This document shows, piece by piece, positions 35,783 through 44,754 of a stretch of 64,000 nucleotides of DNA. Positions within the stretch are counted from its first letter, which is position 1, and each line of letters opens with the position of its first letter. Made by a program: the position numbers and the translations under genes. Below the pieces are notes generated by a model that saw only the letters and a program-made list of their open reading frames with translations, searched no databases and had not been told where the DNA came from. Location: contig DATFRP010000324.1 in the NCBI GenBank assembly GCA_035263125.1, positions 1-64,000 of the forward strand. The letters are read 5' to 3'. This DNA comes from Gp6-AA40 sp035263125 (GTDB lineage: Bacteria; Acidobacteriota; Vicinamibacteria; Vicinamibacterales; UBA2999).

Positions 35783-36463
35783 TCATGCCTCGCGAGACGG
35801 CATCAGCTTCTCCAGCACGAGCACCCGTCCCTTTCGACCCCAATCCATGAGGTTCTCCAAATCCGGCCGCGAACGGCACCCCTCGAGCACGAACATCAGC
35901 CGCAGCATGTCCTTGTTGAGCAGCGTGATGTGCGACGGATCGACGTCGAACTGCGTGGTGAAGTCGAGCAGGCTCGCCGGCTCGGGGTGGAACCGCGTCG
36001 TAACGTAGATGAACTTCGACGTCATGCGCACCATGTTCGCCACGGCCTGCCGCACCTGCAGCACCGTCAGATGCTCGAGCACCTCGCGGCAGATGACGAG
36101 ATCGTAGGCGTTCGCCGGCTTCAGGGTCGGATCGGTCACTTCGCCGATGACGATGCGATCACGTACTTCGGGCGTGGCGATGCGCAGGCTGCTCTCCGCG
36201 AAGTCGACGCCTTCGACGTTCACGCCAAGCTCCCACAGCAGGTGCATCAGCGCGCCGGGACCGCAGCCCAGGTCGAGCGCCTTTGCGGGCTGAAACACAT
36301 CGCGGATCAGCACCGGGTTCTTGGCCTCGATCCGCCGCCGGGTTTCGAGCGAGTAGTTGTTGCCCTCGTCCCGCCATTCCCCGGTGAAGTACTCGGAGTC
36401 GTAATGACCCGACGTGACCGCCTGCTGTGAGAGGACGCGCGACTCGAATTCAGTGATGTTCAT
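35783..36463 (-). CDS. Class I SAM-dependent methyltransferase
   Basis: A 226-residue methyltransferase. Motif I is ALDLGCGPGALM (62-73), and VEGVDFAESSLRIA supplies the ribose-binding acid. DLVICREVLEHL is motif II/III. These features match ubiquinone/sugar O-methyltransferase-like enzymes of glycan clusters. ATG 36463 overlaps the cytidylyltransferase stop (ATGA). Predicted to methylate a sugar or a sugar-nucleotide; acceptor unknown. Confidence 0.83.
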   Translation of the reverse strand: MNITEFESRVLSQQAVTSGHYDSEYFTGEWRDEGNNYSLETRRRIEAKNPVLIRDVFQPAKALDLGCGPGALMHLLWELGVNVEGVDFAESSLRIATPEVRDRIVIGEVTDPTLKPANAYDLVICREVLEHLTVLQVRQAVANMVRMTSKFIYVTTRFHPEPASLLDFTTQFDVDPSHITLLNKDMLRLMFVLEGCRSRPDLENLMDWGRKGRVLVLEKLMPSREA

Positions 36464-36906
36464 GGTTGGCTCTGCAGATCTCTCGTGAACTGCTGAAGGA
36501 TGCGGCTCGATGAATCCAGTACCGTGTCCAGGTAAACAACGTCGATTCCGTGCGCTGCGCAGATCGTCGCCTGATCCGGCGGCAGCCGTCCGACCCAGTC
36601 CTTCCCCTTGACGTAATAGCGCGGCCGCAGCTCGCGCAGGATCGTCTCGGTATCGAATTGGTTGATGTGCGTGTAGGTGATGAAGCGTATGGCGTCGACA
36701 ATGATCGCGCGATCGGCTTCAGGCAGCAGCGGCGGATGCTTGGTGCGCACGTAGCGGTCCGACGCCACGTTGCAGAGCAGCGGCACGCCGAGCGAGGTCG
36801 CGGCCCGAAAGTACTCAATGTGACCGCGGTGCAGCGGATCGAAGGCGCCATCGACCATCGCCACCGACCCGCGATACTCTTTGAGCTGATCGAACGTGAT
36901 GATCAC
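36460..36906 (-). CDS. Cytidylyltransferase-like nucleotidyltransferase (RfaE/GCT type)
   Basis: A 148-residue enzyme of the cytidylyltransferase superfamily. HRGH at 26-29 is the HxGH catalytic motif, with the preceding DPL turn; RYYVKGKDWVG corresponds to the second substrate-binding loop. Such enzymes make CDP-glycerol, ADP-heptose or similar activated units. Start GTG 36906 overlaps the epimerase stop (GTGA). The activated product may be a phospho-polyol or heptose for the glycan; which one is not visible. Confidence 0.8.
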   Translation of the reverse strand: MIITFDQLKEYRGSVAMVDGAFDPLHRGHIEYFRAATSLGVPLLCNVASDRYVRTKHPPLLPEADRAIIVDAIRFITYTHINQFDTETILRELRPRYYVKGKDWVGRLPPDQATICAAHGIDVVYLDTVLDSSSRILQQFTRDLQSQP

Positions 36907-38039
36907 GACTTCACGAGCAGTCCCTTCTGCGCCAGCTCCCCAAGCGCCCGATCGAAGAAGTCGGTCGCCACGTCGGGCGTCGTCTTCGCCCACTCGACCA
37001 GCTCGCTGAACCCGGTCTCGAGTGAAACCTTCGGCCGGAATCCCAGCGCCGTTCGCGCGCGCATGATGTCGGCGGTGTTGTGGCGGATGTCGAACTTGCG
37101 ACCGGTCTGCGTGATCGCAGGGTCGATCGACGTGCCGAGAATGCGGTTCAGCATTCGGGCGATGGCAAGAATCGTCACCGTCTCACCCGAGCCGACATTC
37201 ACCGGCAGGTAATCGGCGCCCGACGTCTCGATCATCAGCACGAGACAGTCGACGACGTCGTGGATCGAGACGAAGTCGCGAAGCTGGCCGCCATCTTCGA
37301 AGACGACCGGCTGCTTGCCGTTGAGCAGCCGACTGAGCCAGATCGCAGCGACGCCGGCATAGGGGTTGCTCAAACTTTGCCGCGGCCCGTAGACGTTGAA
37401 GAAGCGCGGTGCGACCGACGGAATCCCATACGTTTTTCCGATGAGCAGTACCATCTCTTCCTGGTGGTACTTCGTCATCGAGTAGATGTTGTCGCGATAG
37501 AGCGGCTTGTCCTCCGGCGTTGGAATGGACGCGACGTGTGCACCACACTCCGGACACCGCTGCTCCCAGTCTCGCGCCGCGAGCTGCTGTTCCGGCCGGA
37601 TCGTCGGCGCGACGACGCCATGCGTGGCACAGCGATACGCGCCCTCGCCATACACCCCGATCGACGAAGCCACGAGCACCTTCTCGACGTGATGCTTCGC
37701 GTTCACCAGAATGTCGAGCAGCAGTGCCGTGCCGCGCGTGTTCACATCGACGTAGCGATCGACCTGATACATGCTCTGCCCGACGCTCACAGCGGCGCCG
37801 AAGTGCACCACCGCGTCCGACTCGAGCACGAGCGGCTCGAACACGGAGCGGTCCCGCACGTCGCCACGCACGTAGGTCGCTTTCGGGTTGGCGTATGACG
37901 GCCAGGTGCCGGATCGATGCACCTGTGGCTCGAGGCTGTCGAGCACCGTGACGCGATATTCGCGCGCCACGAGCGCATCGACGAGATGCGATCCGATGTA
38001 ACCAGCACCACCGGTGACGAGAATGTGCCGAATGCTCAT
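36903..38039 (-). CDS. NAD-dependent sugar 4-epimerase with zinc-finger-like insertion
   Basis: A 378-residue extended SDR. Cofactor motif GGAGYIGSH is at 10-18, Ser126, and YSMTK gives Tyr186/Lys190. Between the two catalytic strands lies an insertion with C-x2-H (Cys137/His140) and C-x2-C (Cys162/165, in CPECGAH), which looks like a zinc site. I recall such an insertion in WbiB-type dTDP-L-rhamnose 4-epimerases, so it may make dTDP-6-deoxy-L-talose or a related sugar. ATG 38039; a 45-base gap separates it from the family B gene upstream. Confidence 0.72.
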   Translation of the reverse strand: MSIRHILVTGGAGYIGSHLVDALVAREYRVTVLDSLEPQVHRSGTWPSYANPKATYVRGDVRDRSVFEPLVLESDAVVHFGAAVSVGQSMYQVDRYVDVNTRGTALLLDILVNAKHHVEKVLVASSIGVYGEGAYRCATHGVVAPTIRPEQQLAARDWEQRCPECGAHVASIPTPEDKPLYRDNIYSMTKYHQEEMVLLIGKTYGIPSVAPRFFNVYGPRQSLSNPYAGVAAIWLSRLLNGKQPVVFEDGGQLRDFVSIHDVVDCLVLMIETSGADYLPVNVGSGETVTILAIARMLNRILGTSIDPAITQTGRKFDIRHNTADIMRARTALGFRPKVSLETGFSELVEWAKTTPDVATDFFDRALGELAQKGLLVKS

Positions 38040-38084
38040 GCGCGATAGTCGGTCAAGTAGGGCGAGCCGTGGTCGACTCGCCGT

Positions 38085-39095
38085 TCAGTGGGTGAGAGCT
38101 GCTGCCGTGTGCGTCGTCGATCGAACATCGAGAAAGCCGTCCTTCCCGATCGCACGAAACGCTGATTGCGCCATCAGCAGATGGCGTTTCGAGTAGCCGT
38201 CGGGATCGTCGTAGAAGGCCAGAGCGCGCACGCCGAGAAACGGCGCCAGATAGGAGAATCCCCCATAGGTGCCGACGAACCGCGAGGCGCCGGCCACCAC
38301 CGCATTCTGCATCGCGAGGTTGTCCTGGGCGCGGATGTCGGAAGGCATGGTCTTGACCCCATATGCCGCGGGATCATCGTGCGCATGGTCGTCGAGGTGA
38401 AGACCGGTCGCGAGTGAGATCACCGGCCCATCCGCGGCCAGCACATGGAGCGTCTCGCGCACGAACGCGCGGTTGCGTTCGGTCGCGGGGAAACACTCGT
38501 TGAAATAGAACTTCACGGCGGTATATGGCTGCGAGGGCAGCTCGACGCTGCTCGCCGACGCCTCGAGCTCGCAGTAGCGCGCGCGCTGGTGCACCCACCT
38601 GTCGCCGACATGGCCCCACCAGAACGGGTTGAACAACGTAAACATGCTCGACGGGTGCAGCATGCTGCGACTGCGCACGTCTGTCGTCAGCTCGCGCAGG
38701 AGATCGTGCTCGAATGCCATCACCCGCGTCTGCTTCTGCTCACCGTTTGCCGTCACCCGCTCATCATGGTGTCGTCTGAACTCTTCCGGACTGAGGTAAT
38801 CGAAGATCTCGCGATAATTGGCGGCAAATGGCCGATACCACGCCGCGGTTCCGCCGCGCGACACCACCAGGAGCCGCTCGGGCGCGACCTGAAACGCCTC
38901 GGCGAACCAGCGAAGGAACGGAACCCAATACAGCAGCTCGAACCCGACCTCGCCGAGCCAGGGCCCGGCGACGATCGTGTCGCCGGCCGAGGCGAGCCGC
39001 TCGAGGTCTCGATCGAGACGCCTCCCCTGCATGCGCGCCAGCTGCGCGCTGACACGATGCCGGACCGGCCGGGGCACGAGTCGACGAACCTTCAC
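38085..39095 (-). CDS. Family B protein, copy 2
   Basis: A 336-residue member. I chose GTG 39095, one base after the NeuA stop, with CGGAG ahead of it. AGPWLGEVGFELLYWVPFLR (41-60) and VVSRGG near residue 80 identify it; FVGTYGGFSYLAPFLGV and ALAFYDDPDGYSKRHLLMA close the protein, placing it in the TYGG-SYLAP subgroup with 52081 and 58992. No membrane helices. Probably a GT-B-fold glycosyltransferase acting with the nonulosonate genes that surround it. No characterised relative recognised. Confidence 0.5.
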   Translation of the reverse strand: MKVRRLVPRPVRHRVSAQLARMQGRRLDRDLERLASAGDTIVAGPWLGEVGFELLYWVPFLRWFAEAFQVAPERLLVVSRGGTAAWYRPFAANYREIFDYLSPEEFRRHHDERVTANGEQKQTRVMAFEHDLLRELTTDVRSRSMLHPSSMFTLFNPFWWGHVGDRWVHQRARYCELEASASSVELPSQPYTAVKFYFNECFPATERNRAFVRETLHVLAADGPVISLATGLHLDDHAHDDPAAYGVKTMPSDIRAQDNLAMQNAVVAGASRFVGTYGGFSYLAPFLGVRALAFYDDPDGYSKRHLLMAQSAFRAIGKDGFLDVRSTTHTAAALTH

Positions 39096-39096
39096 G

Positions 39097-39807
39097 TCAA
39101 CGCTCCGCAAGCCGGCGTTCCGCGGCCACCCAGTCATCCGATGAATCGATCGACAGCGAGTCGTGCGCGTCGATCACCAGAGGCTCGCACCGCTCGCCGT
39201 AGATGTTCCCGTACCGTTCGAGCGTCGTGCGCCAAAAGGCATAGACAGTGCCGTCGCGCGAGTAGGCCGGCCTCGCATCCTGGCGTCGTGTCACCCGCGC
39301 CCCTTCGGGAAGAAACGGCTTCAGCTGTCCGCCTTCGATCTTCATCACGTAGTCGGGCGACAGATGCTTCGGCACCTCGACGACGGTCACGACCGAGTCG
39401 GCCTTCGAGCTGCGCAGCCGGTCGATCACGTCGCGAATGTGAGCGGGACGCCGCAGTGGAGACGTCGGTTGCAGCAGCACGATCGCATCCGCAACCCAGC
39501 CATCCGCCGCCAGCGTCTCGACCGCATGACGCACCACAGCCAGCATCGGCGTGTCGTCTTCGGCAAGATGTGCCGGCCTCATGAACGGCACCTCGAGTCC
39601 GCAGCGCCGGCCGGCATCGGCGATCGCTTTTGAATCGGTCGACAGGATCGTGCGGTCGAGCACGCCTGACTCGCGCGCGGCGAGTGCCGTGTATTCAATC
39701 AACGGGCGTCCCGCAAGCGCCTTGACGTTCTTGCCCGGCAGACCCTTCGATCCCGCCCGCGCCGGGACAAGGCCCAGTGTCATATTCATGACTGCGCGCG
39801 AACTCAT
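39097..39807 (-). CDS. neuA: CMP-nonulosonate synthetase (NeuA-like)
   Basis: A 236-residue cytidylyltransferase. LVPARAGSKGLPGKN lies near 12-26, STDSKAIADAG and LLQPTSPLRRPAHI follow, and the C-terminal VIDAHDSLSIDSSDDW is the metal-binding end of the family. ATG 39807 overlaps the upstream methyltransferase stop; an ATG at 39789 is an alternative. With the NeuC at 40733 and NeuB at 41897 it forms a complete CMP-nonulosonate pathway inside 4 kb. Confidence 0.87.
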   Translation of the reverse strand: MSSRAVMNMTLGLVPARAGSKGLPGKNVKALAGRPLIEYTALAARESGVLDRTILSTDSKAIADAGRRCGLEVPFMRPAHLAEDDTPMLAVVRHAVETLAADGWVADAIVLLQPTSPLRRPAHIRDVIDRLRSSKADSVVTVVEVPKHLSPDYVMKIEGGQLKPFLPEGARVTRRQDARPAYSRDGTVYAFWRTTLERYGNIYGERCEPLVIDAHDSLSIDSSDDWVAAERRLAER

Positions 39808-40733
39808 CCAGGGCGCGGGGCGTTCTGCACGAAGCGCACTTCCTTGAACATGGCATCGACGGCTGCCGGATCGGGCAACGCGCCAGATACCGGGTCCGCC
39901 GGGCGGCACAGATAACTCACGTGGAGGTGATCAGTGGCATAGTCGGCGCGAAGAATATCGAGCCCCCCGCGTTGCAGGTACGCCGACATCGTGTCCTGCG
40001 TGAGGTAGTACGGATGATCGATTTTCGTGGCGTCCTCGATCGACCAGTTCCGGAGGTATGCCGCCCTGAAGTCGACGATGTCGATGAAGAGCCTTCCCTG
40101 GGCGGTCAGCAGCTGCCGCACTCTTGTGAGTGTGCCGGCGACGTCGAGCAGGTGATCGACGGTCTGGCAGATCAGCACGACATCGAAGCGCCGGTCGCCG
40201 AAATCGTATTCCTCGACCAGCCCGGTTATCGTCTCGAGGCCGAACGCTTTCGCCTGCTCCACTTCGAGCGGCGCCGGATCGATGAGCGTCCCTGCCAGTC
40301 CGAACGCCTTCGCGAAGTGGCCGGCCACCACTCCGGTCGACCCGCCGATGTCGAGCATCGTTTTGAGGGAGGCGCCCTCGAAGAACGGCTGCACGAATGC
40401 TGCTCGCTGAGCGGCGTATTCCCGCTGCTCGGCCTGAATCGTTTTCGCATCGATCAGGCGCCCATGGAACGCACTCACCAGCGGCCGATAGATGCCGTCG
40501 TAGAAGCGTCCGTACGCGTGCGCAGTCATACGCGGATTGAGAAACACCAATCCGCAGCGGTTGCAGGCCGACGCCTGCGCCGGATAGCCGTAGCGATCGC
40601 GATGGGTCAGCGTGACCAGGTGCGATCCGCCGCACAGGTTGCACGTCGTCAGGTGATCGCGAGGCTGCGCCGTATAGTCGTATCCGAGTGCCGCGATGCG
40701 CTGCTTGCGATCGGCAGGAATGGCTGTGAGCAT
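39804..40733 (-). CDS. Class I methyltransferase with N-terminal zinc-ribbon
   Basis: A 309-residue methyltransferase. The N-terminus has a Cys-4 site (Cys31/34 in CNLCGG and Cys57/60 in CNRCGL), as in TylCIII/NovU-type C-methyltransferases. SAM motif MLDIGGSTGVVAGHF is near 117-131. The start ATG 40733 shares one base with the NeuC stop (TGATG). It could methylate a keto-sugar or a nonulosonate precursor. The lack of the full NovU-type length makes C-methylation only a guess. Confidence 0.78.
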   Translation of the reverse strand: MLTAIPADRKQRIAALGYDYTAQPRDHLTTCNLCGGSHLVTLTHRDRYGYPAQASACNRCGLVFLNPRMTAHAYGRFYDGIYRPLVSAFHGRLIDAKTIQAEQREYAAQRAAFVQPFFEGASLKTMLDIGGSTGVVAGHFAKAFGLAGTLIDPAPLEVEQAKAFGLETITGLVEEYDFGDRRFDVVLICQTVDHLLDVAGTLTRVRQLLTAQGRLFIDIVDFRAAYLRNWSIEDATKIDHPYYLTQDTMSAYLQRGGLDILRADYATDHLHVSYLCRPADPVSGALPDPAAVDAMFKEVRFVQNAPRPG

Positions 40734-41890
40734 CAGTAGGTCAGGCGCTTCTCGACGCTGAGAACCGCGGTCGCGAGACAGGAGGCGATGCGGGTTCCGG
40801 CGCGGCCGTCTCCGTAGAGGTGATCGACCGAGGGCCGGCCACGTTTGCAATGTTCGGCGATCGCACCCGCGATCGCATGGCGATCGTGAGGAACGTCGAT
40901 GACGTTGCCCCCGCGCTCGCGGCCCTGCTGGCGTGAACCGACGTTGACCGCCGGCACCCCCAGAAACGAGCACTCGCGGATCGCCACGCTGGAGTTGCCG
41001 ACGATCGCCGTCGACTGCACCAGCAGGCGCAGAAAGTCTTCGGGGAACATGTTCCGGAACAGATGGAAGTTGTCGGGCTTCTCGCGCTCCCGGAACATCC
41101 GGATGCCTTTCGAGGTGCCGTCCGAACCCGCGTCGACGTTCGGCCAGAACCACAGCACCGGAAGGCCGCAGGGCTTCACCGCGTACAGCGTCTCCTCCAC
41201 CTGCTGCCGCGCTTCTTCATACTCCGTGGTCACGGGATGCTGCATGACGACGAGGTAGCCCTTCGAGAGATCGGTTTTCGGCCCGACGCCGCCGTACTTC
41301 TGGAATGGATCGAAGTCGAGCTCGGGTTTCGCGGCCACCTCCGCAGCGATATCAATCGACGGACAACCGGTGACAATCACGGAGTCGGGTTCTTCACCAA
41401 GTTTTCGCACGCGCTCGGCTGCGCCCTCAGTCGAGACCAGATGGAGGTTCGACAGCTTCGTCACCGCATGCCGCACCTTCTCGTCGATCGAGCCGGTGAC
41501 TTCACCACCCTGCACGTGCACGACGGGAATGTTCATATACGACGCGGCCACGGCGTTCGCGAGCGTCTCGTATCGGTCCGCAATCGTGACGACGGCGTCA
41601 GGCGCAAGGTTGTCGAACACAGTGGCGAGTTCGACGAGCCCGAGACCGGTCGACTTGGCGGACGTCACCAGGTTCTCACCCTCGACGACCATATAGACGC
41701 GCGCCCGGATTGGAAACCCGTCGCGTTCGATCGCCTGGATCGCGTTGCCGTATCGATCGAGCAGCGCCGACGCCGCGACGACGAGCTGAAGCTCGAGATC
41801 GGGATGCTGTTCGATCGCACGCAGGGCGGTACGAATACGCGAGTAGCTTGGCCGCGCGGTGACAACGACGCAGATTTTCCGTTTCGGCAC
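40733..41890 (-). CDS. neuC: NeuC-family hydrolysing UDP-N-acetylhexosamine 2-epimerase
   Basis: A 385-residue GT-B-fold epimerase/hydrolase, converting UDP-GlcNAc (or a UDP-diacetamido-sugar, as LegG) to free ManNAc-type sugar. VVTARPSYSRIRTAL (9-23) is the family N-terminus; VHVQGGEVTGSIDEKVRHAV and VGNSSVAIRECSFLG are characteristic, as is HLYGDGRAGTRIA at the end. Start GTG 41890. It is followed by the methyltransferase and NeuA genes and preceded by NeuB. A second copy is at 62615. Confidence 0.9.
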   Translation of the reverse strand: MPKRKICVVVTARPSYSRIRTALRAIEQHPDLELQLVVAASALLDRYGNAIQAIERDGFPIRARVYMVVEGENLVTSAKSTGLGLVELATVFDNLAPDAVVTIADRYETLANAVAASYMNIPVVHVQGGEVTGSIDEKVRHAVTKLSNLHLVSTEGAAERVRKLGEEPDSVIVTGCPSIDIAAEVAAKPELDFDPFQKYGGVGPKTDLSKGYLVVMQHPVTTEYEEARQQVEETLYAVKPCGLPVLWFWPNVDAGSDGTSKGIRMFREREKPDNFHLFRNMFPEDFLRLLVQSTAIVGNSSVAIRECSFLGVPAVNVGSRQQGRERGGNVIDVPHDRHAIAGAIAEHCKRGRPSVDHLYGDGRAGTRIASCLATAVLSVEKRLTY

Positions 41891-41896
41891 AGTGTC

Positions 41897-42943
41897 TCAG
41901 GGCCCCTCGAGATCGTCGAGCGACAGGATGTGATCGACAGCGACCGCCCGTGTCAGTCTGCGCCCGACGAGATCGCCGAGTCGCTCGGGCGGCAGGCCGG
42001 TCCCGGGTTTCTTCAATGCCAGGTGTTCGCGCTGCAGGACGGTCCCCGCAGCGAGCGGCTGTCGGGCCACCACGCTGCGCGTGAACAGTCGTCGGAGCGG
42101 CCTGGCGCGTTCGGCCTCGGCGTCCTTGTCGACCGGATTGGCACGCATGCGCTCGATGAAGCGGATGCCGTCAACCAGCTGACGCAGCTCCGCGGTGGTG
42201 ACCGACGCGATCACGTCGGGGCCGAACATCTCACGTGACAGCGCGATGTGAAGTTCGAGCACATCCATCCCGATCGCAACGCCGGCGAGACCTGGATAGA
42301 TCGTCCCGGAGTGATCGGACAATCCGACCCAGCACCCATAACGCTCGCGATAGAACGCCATGAGATTGAGGCCAATCTGTTCGGGCGGACACGGATAGGC
42401 AGTGGTGCATTGAAGGACCCCGACTGGGGATCCTCGGGCCTTGATGCGCGTCACGGCAGCATCGGTCTCGGCGAGCGGACTCATGCCGCTCGAGAGCAGC
42501 ACGGGCGACCCGGTGTCGAGCACGCGATCGAGCAGCGGCGTGTTCGACACCTCACCGGACGCGATCTTCCAGAGCGGCTGCCCGACACGCTCGAGCAGCT
42601 CGACCGCCTCGATCGAAAACGGCGACGAGATGAACAGCACGCCGCGCTCGCGGCAATGCTCGACGAGGCCGCGCCATTCCGCCTCGCTGAACTCCATTCG
42701 CTTCCAGTAGTCGTAGCGGGTCGCATCCTGCTTGCTGAACGTTACGCGGAACGGCTCGGCGGGCGTGCTCTCAGCCGACGCAATATGCGTCTGGAACTTC
42801 ACGGCGTCGGCGCCGGCCGCGGCAATCGCGTCAACGAACGCGTGCGCGAGCCCCAGACTGCCATCGTGCGAGAGTGCCACCTCGCCGATGACGAAGCATC
42901 GGCCCGAGCCGAGACGATCGAGCACAGGATGGTGTTCAGGCAT
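41897..42943 (-). CDS. neuB: NeuB-family nonulosonate synthase
   Basis: A 348-residue PEP-dependent synthase. CFVIGEVALSHDGSLGLA (16-33), DAVKFQTHIA, KIASGEVSN and LQCTTAYPCPP are family motifs. The metal-binding His is in LELHIALSREMFGPD. The C-terminal SAF domain (about 285-345) is present. It differs from the copy at 21145 (ELH instead of EKH, different tail), so the two synthases probably use different aldose substrates. ATG 42943 overlaps the upstream family A gene by eight bases. Confidence 0.88.
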   Translation of the reverse strand: MPEHHPVLDRLGSGRCFVIGEVALSHDGSLGLAHAFVDAIAAAGADAVKFQTHIASAESTPAEPFRVTFSKQDATRYDYWKRMEFSEAEWRGLVEHCRERGVLFISSPFSIEAVELLERVGQPLWKIASGEVSNTPLLDRVLDTGSPVLLSSGMSPLAETDAAVTRIKARGSPVGVLQCTTAYPCPPEQIGLNLMAFYRERYGCWVGLSDHSGTIYPGLAGVAIGMDVLELHIALSREMFGPDVIASVTTAELRQLVDGIRFIERMRANPVDKDAEAERARPLRRLFTRSVVARQPLAAGTVLQREHLALKKPGTGLPPERLGDLVGRRLTRAVAVDHILSLDDLEGP

Positions 42944-44744
42944 TCTTGCCGGCCAGACGCCGCGCCGCGCTTCTCACCAGCGAGAGAATCGGCTTGCGGG
43001 CGCGATGGGCGCGGTGCCGCAGCACCTGCGTCGATTCGTACCACGCGCGCTGCGTCGCCCGCAACAGTCGCTTGACGCGGAGGTATCCGTGGTCGTGCCA
43101 TGCGCCGGCGATGCGAAACGGGATCCACGCGATCCACACCGCCGCTGTGATCACCGGCCGCAGGGCGAGAATCCAGAGCGGGCGATCTTCGGCGAGCACG
43201 TGCGCAAGCCTCGCGAGGACGATCGCCGGCGGCCTGGTCGCGCGCAACCACCACGATTCGGGCCGAACCGCCGGCGGTCTCTCGCGCGCGAGTGCACTGA
43301 TCGACTCAACGAAGACTGGCACCGCGGGCACGTCCACGCCGCGCGGCCGAATGAACGAGGCGACGAATCGTCGATCGCGTTCGATCGACGGCGCCGGGTC
43401 ACCAACCGCCGCCAGCAGCTGGCCGACGTGTTCGTCGAGTGTGTGTGCCTCGATCACGCAGCCATCCTGTGCTCCAACCAGGTGCCGGAAGTGCAGCGTG
43501 CCTTGCTGCGCGTGCGCGAATTCAGACGCGCGGATCGTGAGCACCGGGCGGCCGACGATCGCCGCCTCGATCTGTGCGCTGGTGTTGATGCCGACGATCG
43601 CCGCGCTGTAGAACAGAGAATCGAAGAAGTCGGACCGGAAATCGGCGGCCGTCGGATCGGTGCCGATTGGCGGCCACAGCGCCACGCCCTCCTCCGACGC
43701 CAGGTCGAGCGCGCGCCACTGGTCCGCGTTGGCCGGGTGCGGCCGAAAGAGCACACCGAGGCGTGCGCTGGTTGAGCTCTCGGCGCGGCGCAACGACGAG
43801 AGCCAGCGCTCGGCGAACGGCACTTCGTCGGGGGCAATGAACATCGATGACCCGACGTACAGAACGAACGGTCGATCGGAATCGAGGCCGACGCGGCGGC
43901 AGAACGATTCGCGAGTCCGGCTCGGCGTCGCCGTAAACCATTTATCGAACAACTGCGCGCCAGTGACCATCACCTGCTCCGGCGCAACACCGTGCAGCGT
44001 GACCGCCTCGGATTTCTGCTGCTCGTTCCACACGATCACGCGATCGGGAACGACTCTGATCAGCCCCTTGCTGGTGAGGTTGTCCCAGCTCGCGACGCAC
44101 AGCGCGGTTCGGACCCCGACCCGTCGCGCCGACTTGATGTAGTCGACCTGCTGCGACCCGAGCTCGATCAACGGCGTGACCAGAAGCAGGTCGGGTGCCT
44201 GCTCACGAATGAACGCGTCGATCGCCGCATTGGGCGGAGCAAGCGATTCGAGCTGGAGCAGCAGACGTGACAATGCGGCACGCGCGGCCGATCCCATCCG
44301 CGCGACGCCACGCACCATCGGCGGATAGACACGAGGCAGCCGCTTCTCCGCGCGCGCGCGGAGCGCCGTGGCATGCTCGAACGCGGGCTCGAAATACCGG
44401 AGATAATCGAGAGCCAGACGAACAGTCGTCCCGAAACTCTCCCATGCTTCGGCACGCGCTTCCGGATCGCGCCAACGGCGCGCCGCGCCCCCGCTCCGCG
44501 TCGCCGTCCGGTCGCTCCGTGCGAGAAACGTTCGGACGCTTTCGGCGCGCGTCGGTGCCGGGCCACAAGTGATCCGATCGGACATCGACGCGAGACGCTG
44601 TGCCGTGACATCTTCGCCCAGCTTGGTCCGGCTGACTTCGAATGCGACGTGGATCTGATGACCGGCCGCCGCCAGTGCCTGCAGGGCATCGTCGTAGTAA
44701 CGGACGAAACCGGGATGCAGCATCACGAAAAGAATCCGGCTCAC
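42936..44744 (-). CDS. Family A GT-B-like protein, copy 1 (subgroup A1)
   Basis: A 602-residue protein, GTG start 44744, 10 bases after the upstream stop. It begins SRILFVMLHPGFVRYYDDAL. Shared family A motifs: ASWDNLTSKGLIR, VPDRVIVWNEQQKSEA, VTGAQLFDKWF, RPHPAN, GINTSAQIEAAIVGRPVL, and FIRPRGVDVPAVPVF near the C-terminus, then a hydrophobic stretch (about 530-560) and a basic tail. GT-B fold with donor-binding RPHP and the E-A-A-I-x-G-R-P helix is likely. Probably a membrane-associated glycosyltransferase that uses the nonulosonate made by the coupled NeuB/NeuC/NeuA genes. Closest relative in the window is 57460. Confidence 0.55.
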   Translation of the reverse strand: MSRILFVMLHPGFVRYYDDALQALAAAGHQIHVAFEVSRTKLGEDVTAQRLASMSDRITCGPAPTRAESVRTFLARSDRTATRSGGAARRWRDPEARAEAWESFGTTVRLALDYLRYFEPAFEHATALRARAEKRLPRVYPPMVRGVARMGSAARAALSRLLLQLESLAPPNAAIDAFIREQAPDLLLVTPLIELGSQQVDYIKSARRVGVRTALCVASWDNLTSKGLIRVVPDRVIVWNEQQKSEAVTLHGVAPEQVMVTGAQLFDKWFTATPSRTRESFCRRVGLDSDRPFVLYVGSSMFIAPDEVPFAERWLSSLRRAESSTSARLGVLFRPHPANADQWRALDLASEEGVALWPPIGTDPTAADFRSDFFDSLFYSAAIVGINTSAQIEAAIVGRPVLTIRASEFAHAQQGTLHFRHLVGAQDGCVIEAHTLDEHVGQLLAAVGDPAPSIERDRRFVASFIRPRGVDVPAVPVFVESISALARERPPAVRPESWWLRATRPPAIVLARLAHVLAEDRPLWILALRPVITAAVWIAWIPFRIAGAWHDHGYLRVKRLLRATQRAWYESTQVLRHRAHRARKPILSLVRSAARRLAGKNA

Positions 44745-44754
44745 GGTCTCGATC

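Noticed and set aside
41063..42238. Plus-strand open frame of about 390 codons
   Set aside because: Antisense to NeuC and NeuB; no motif or ribosome site.
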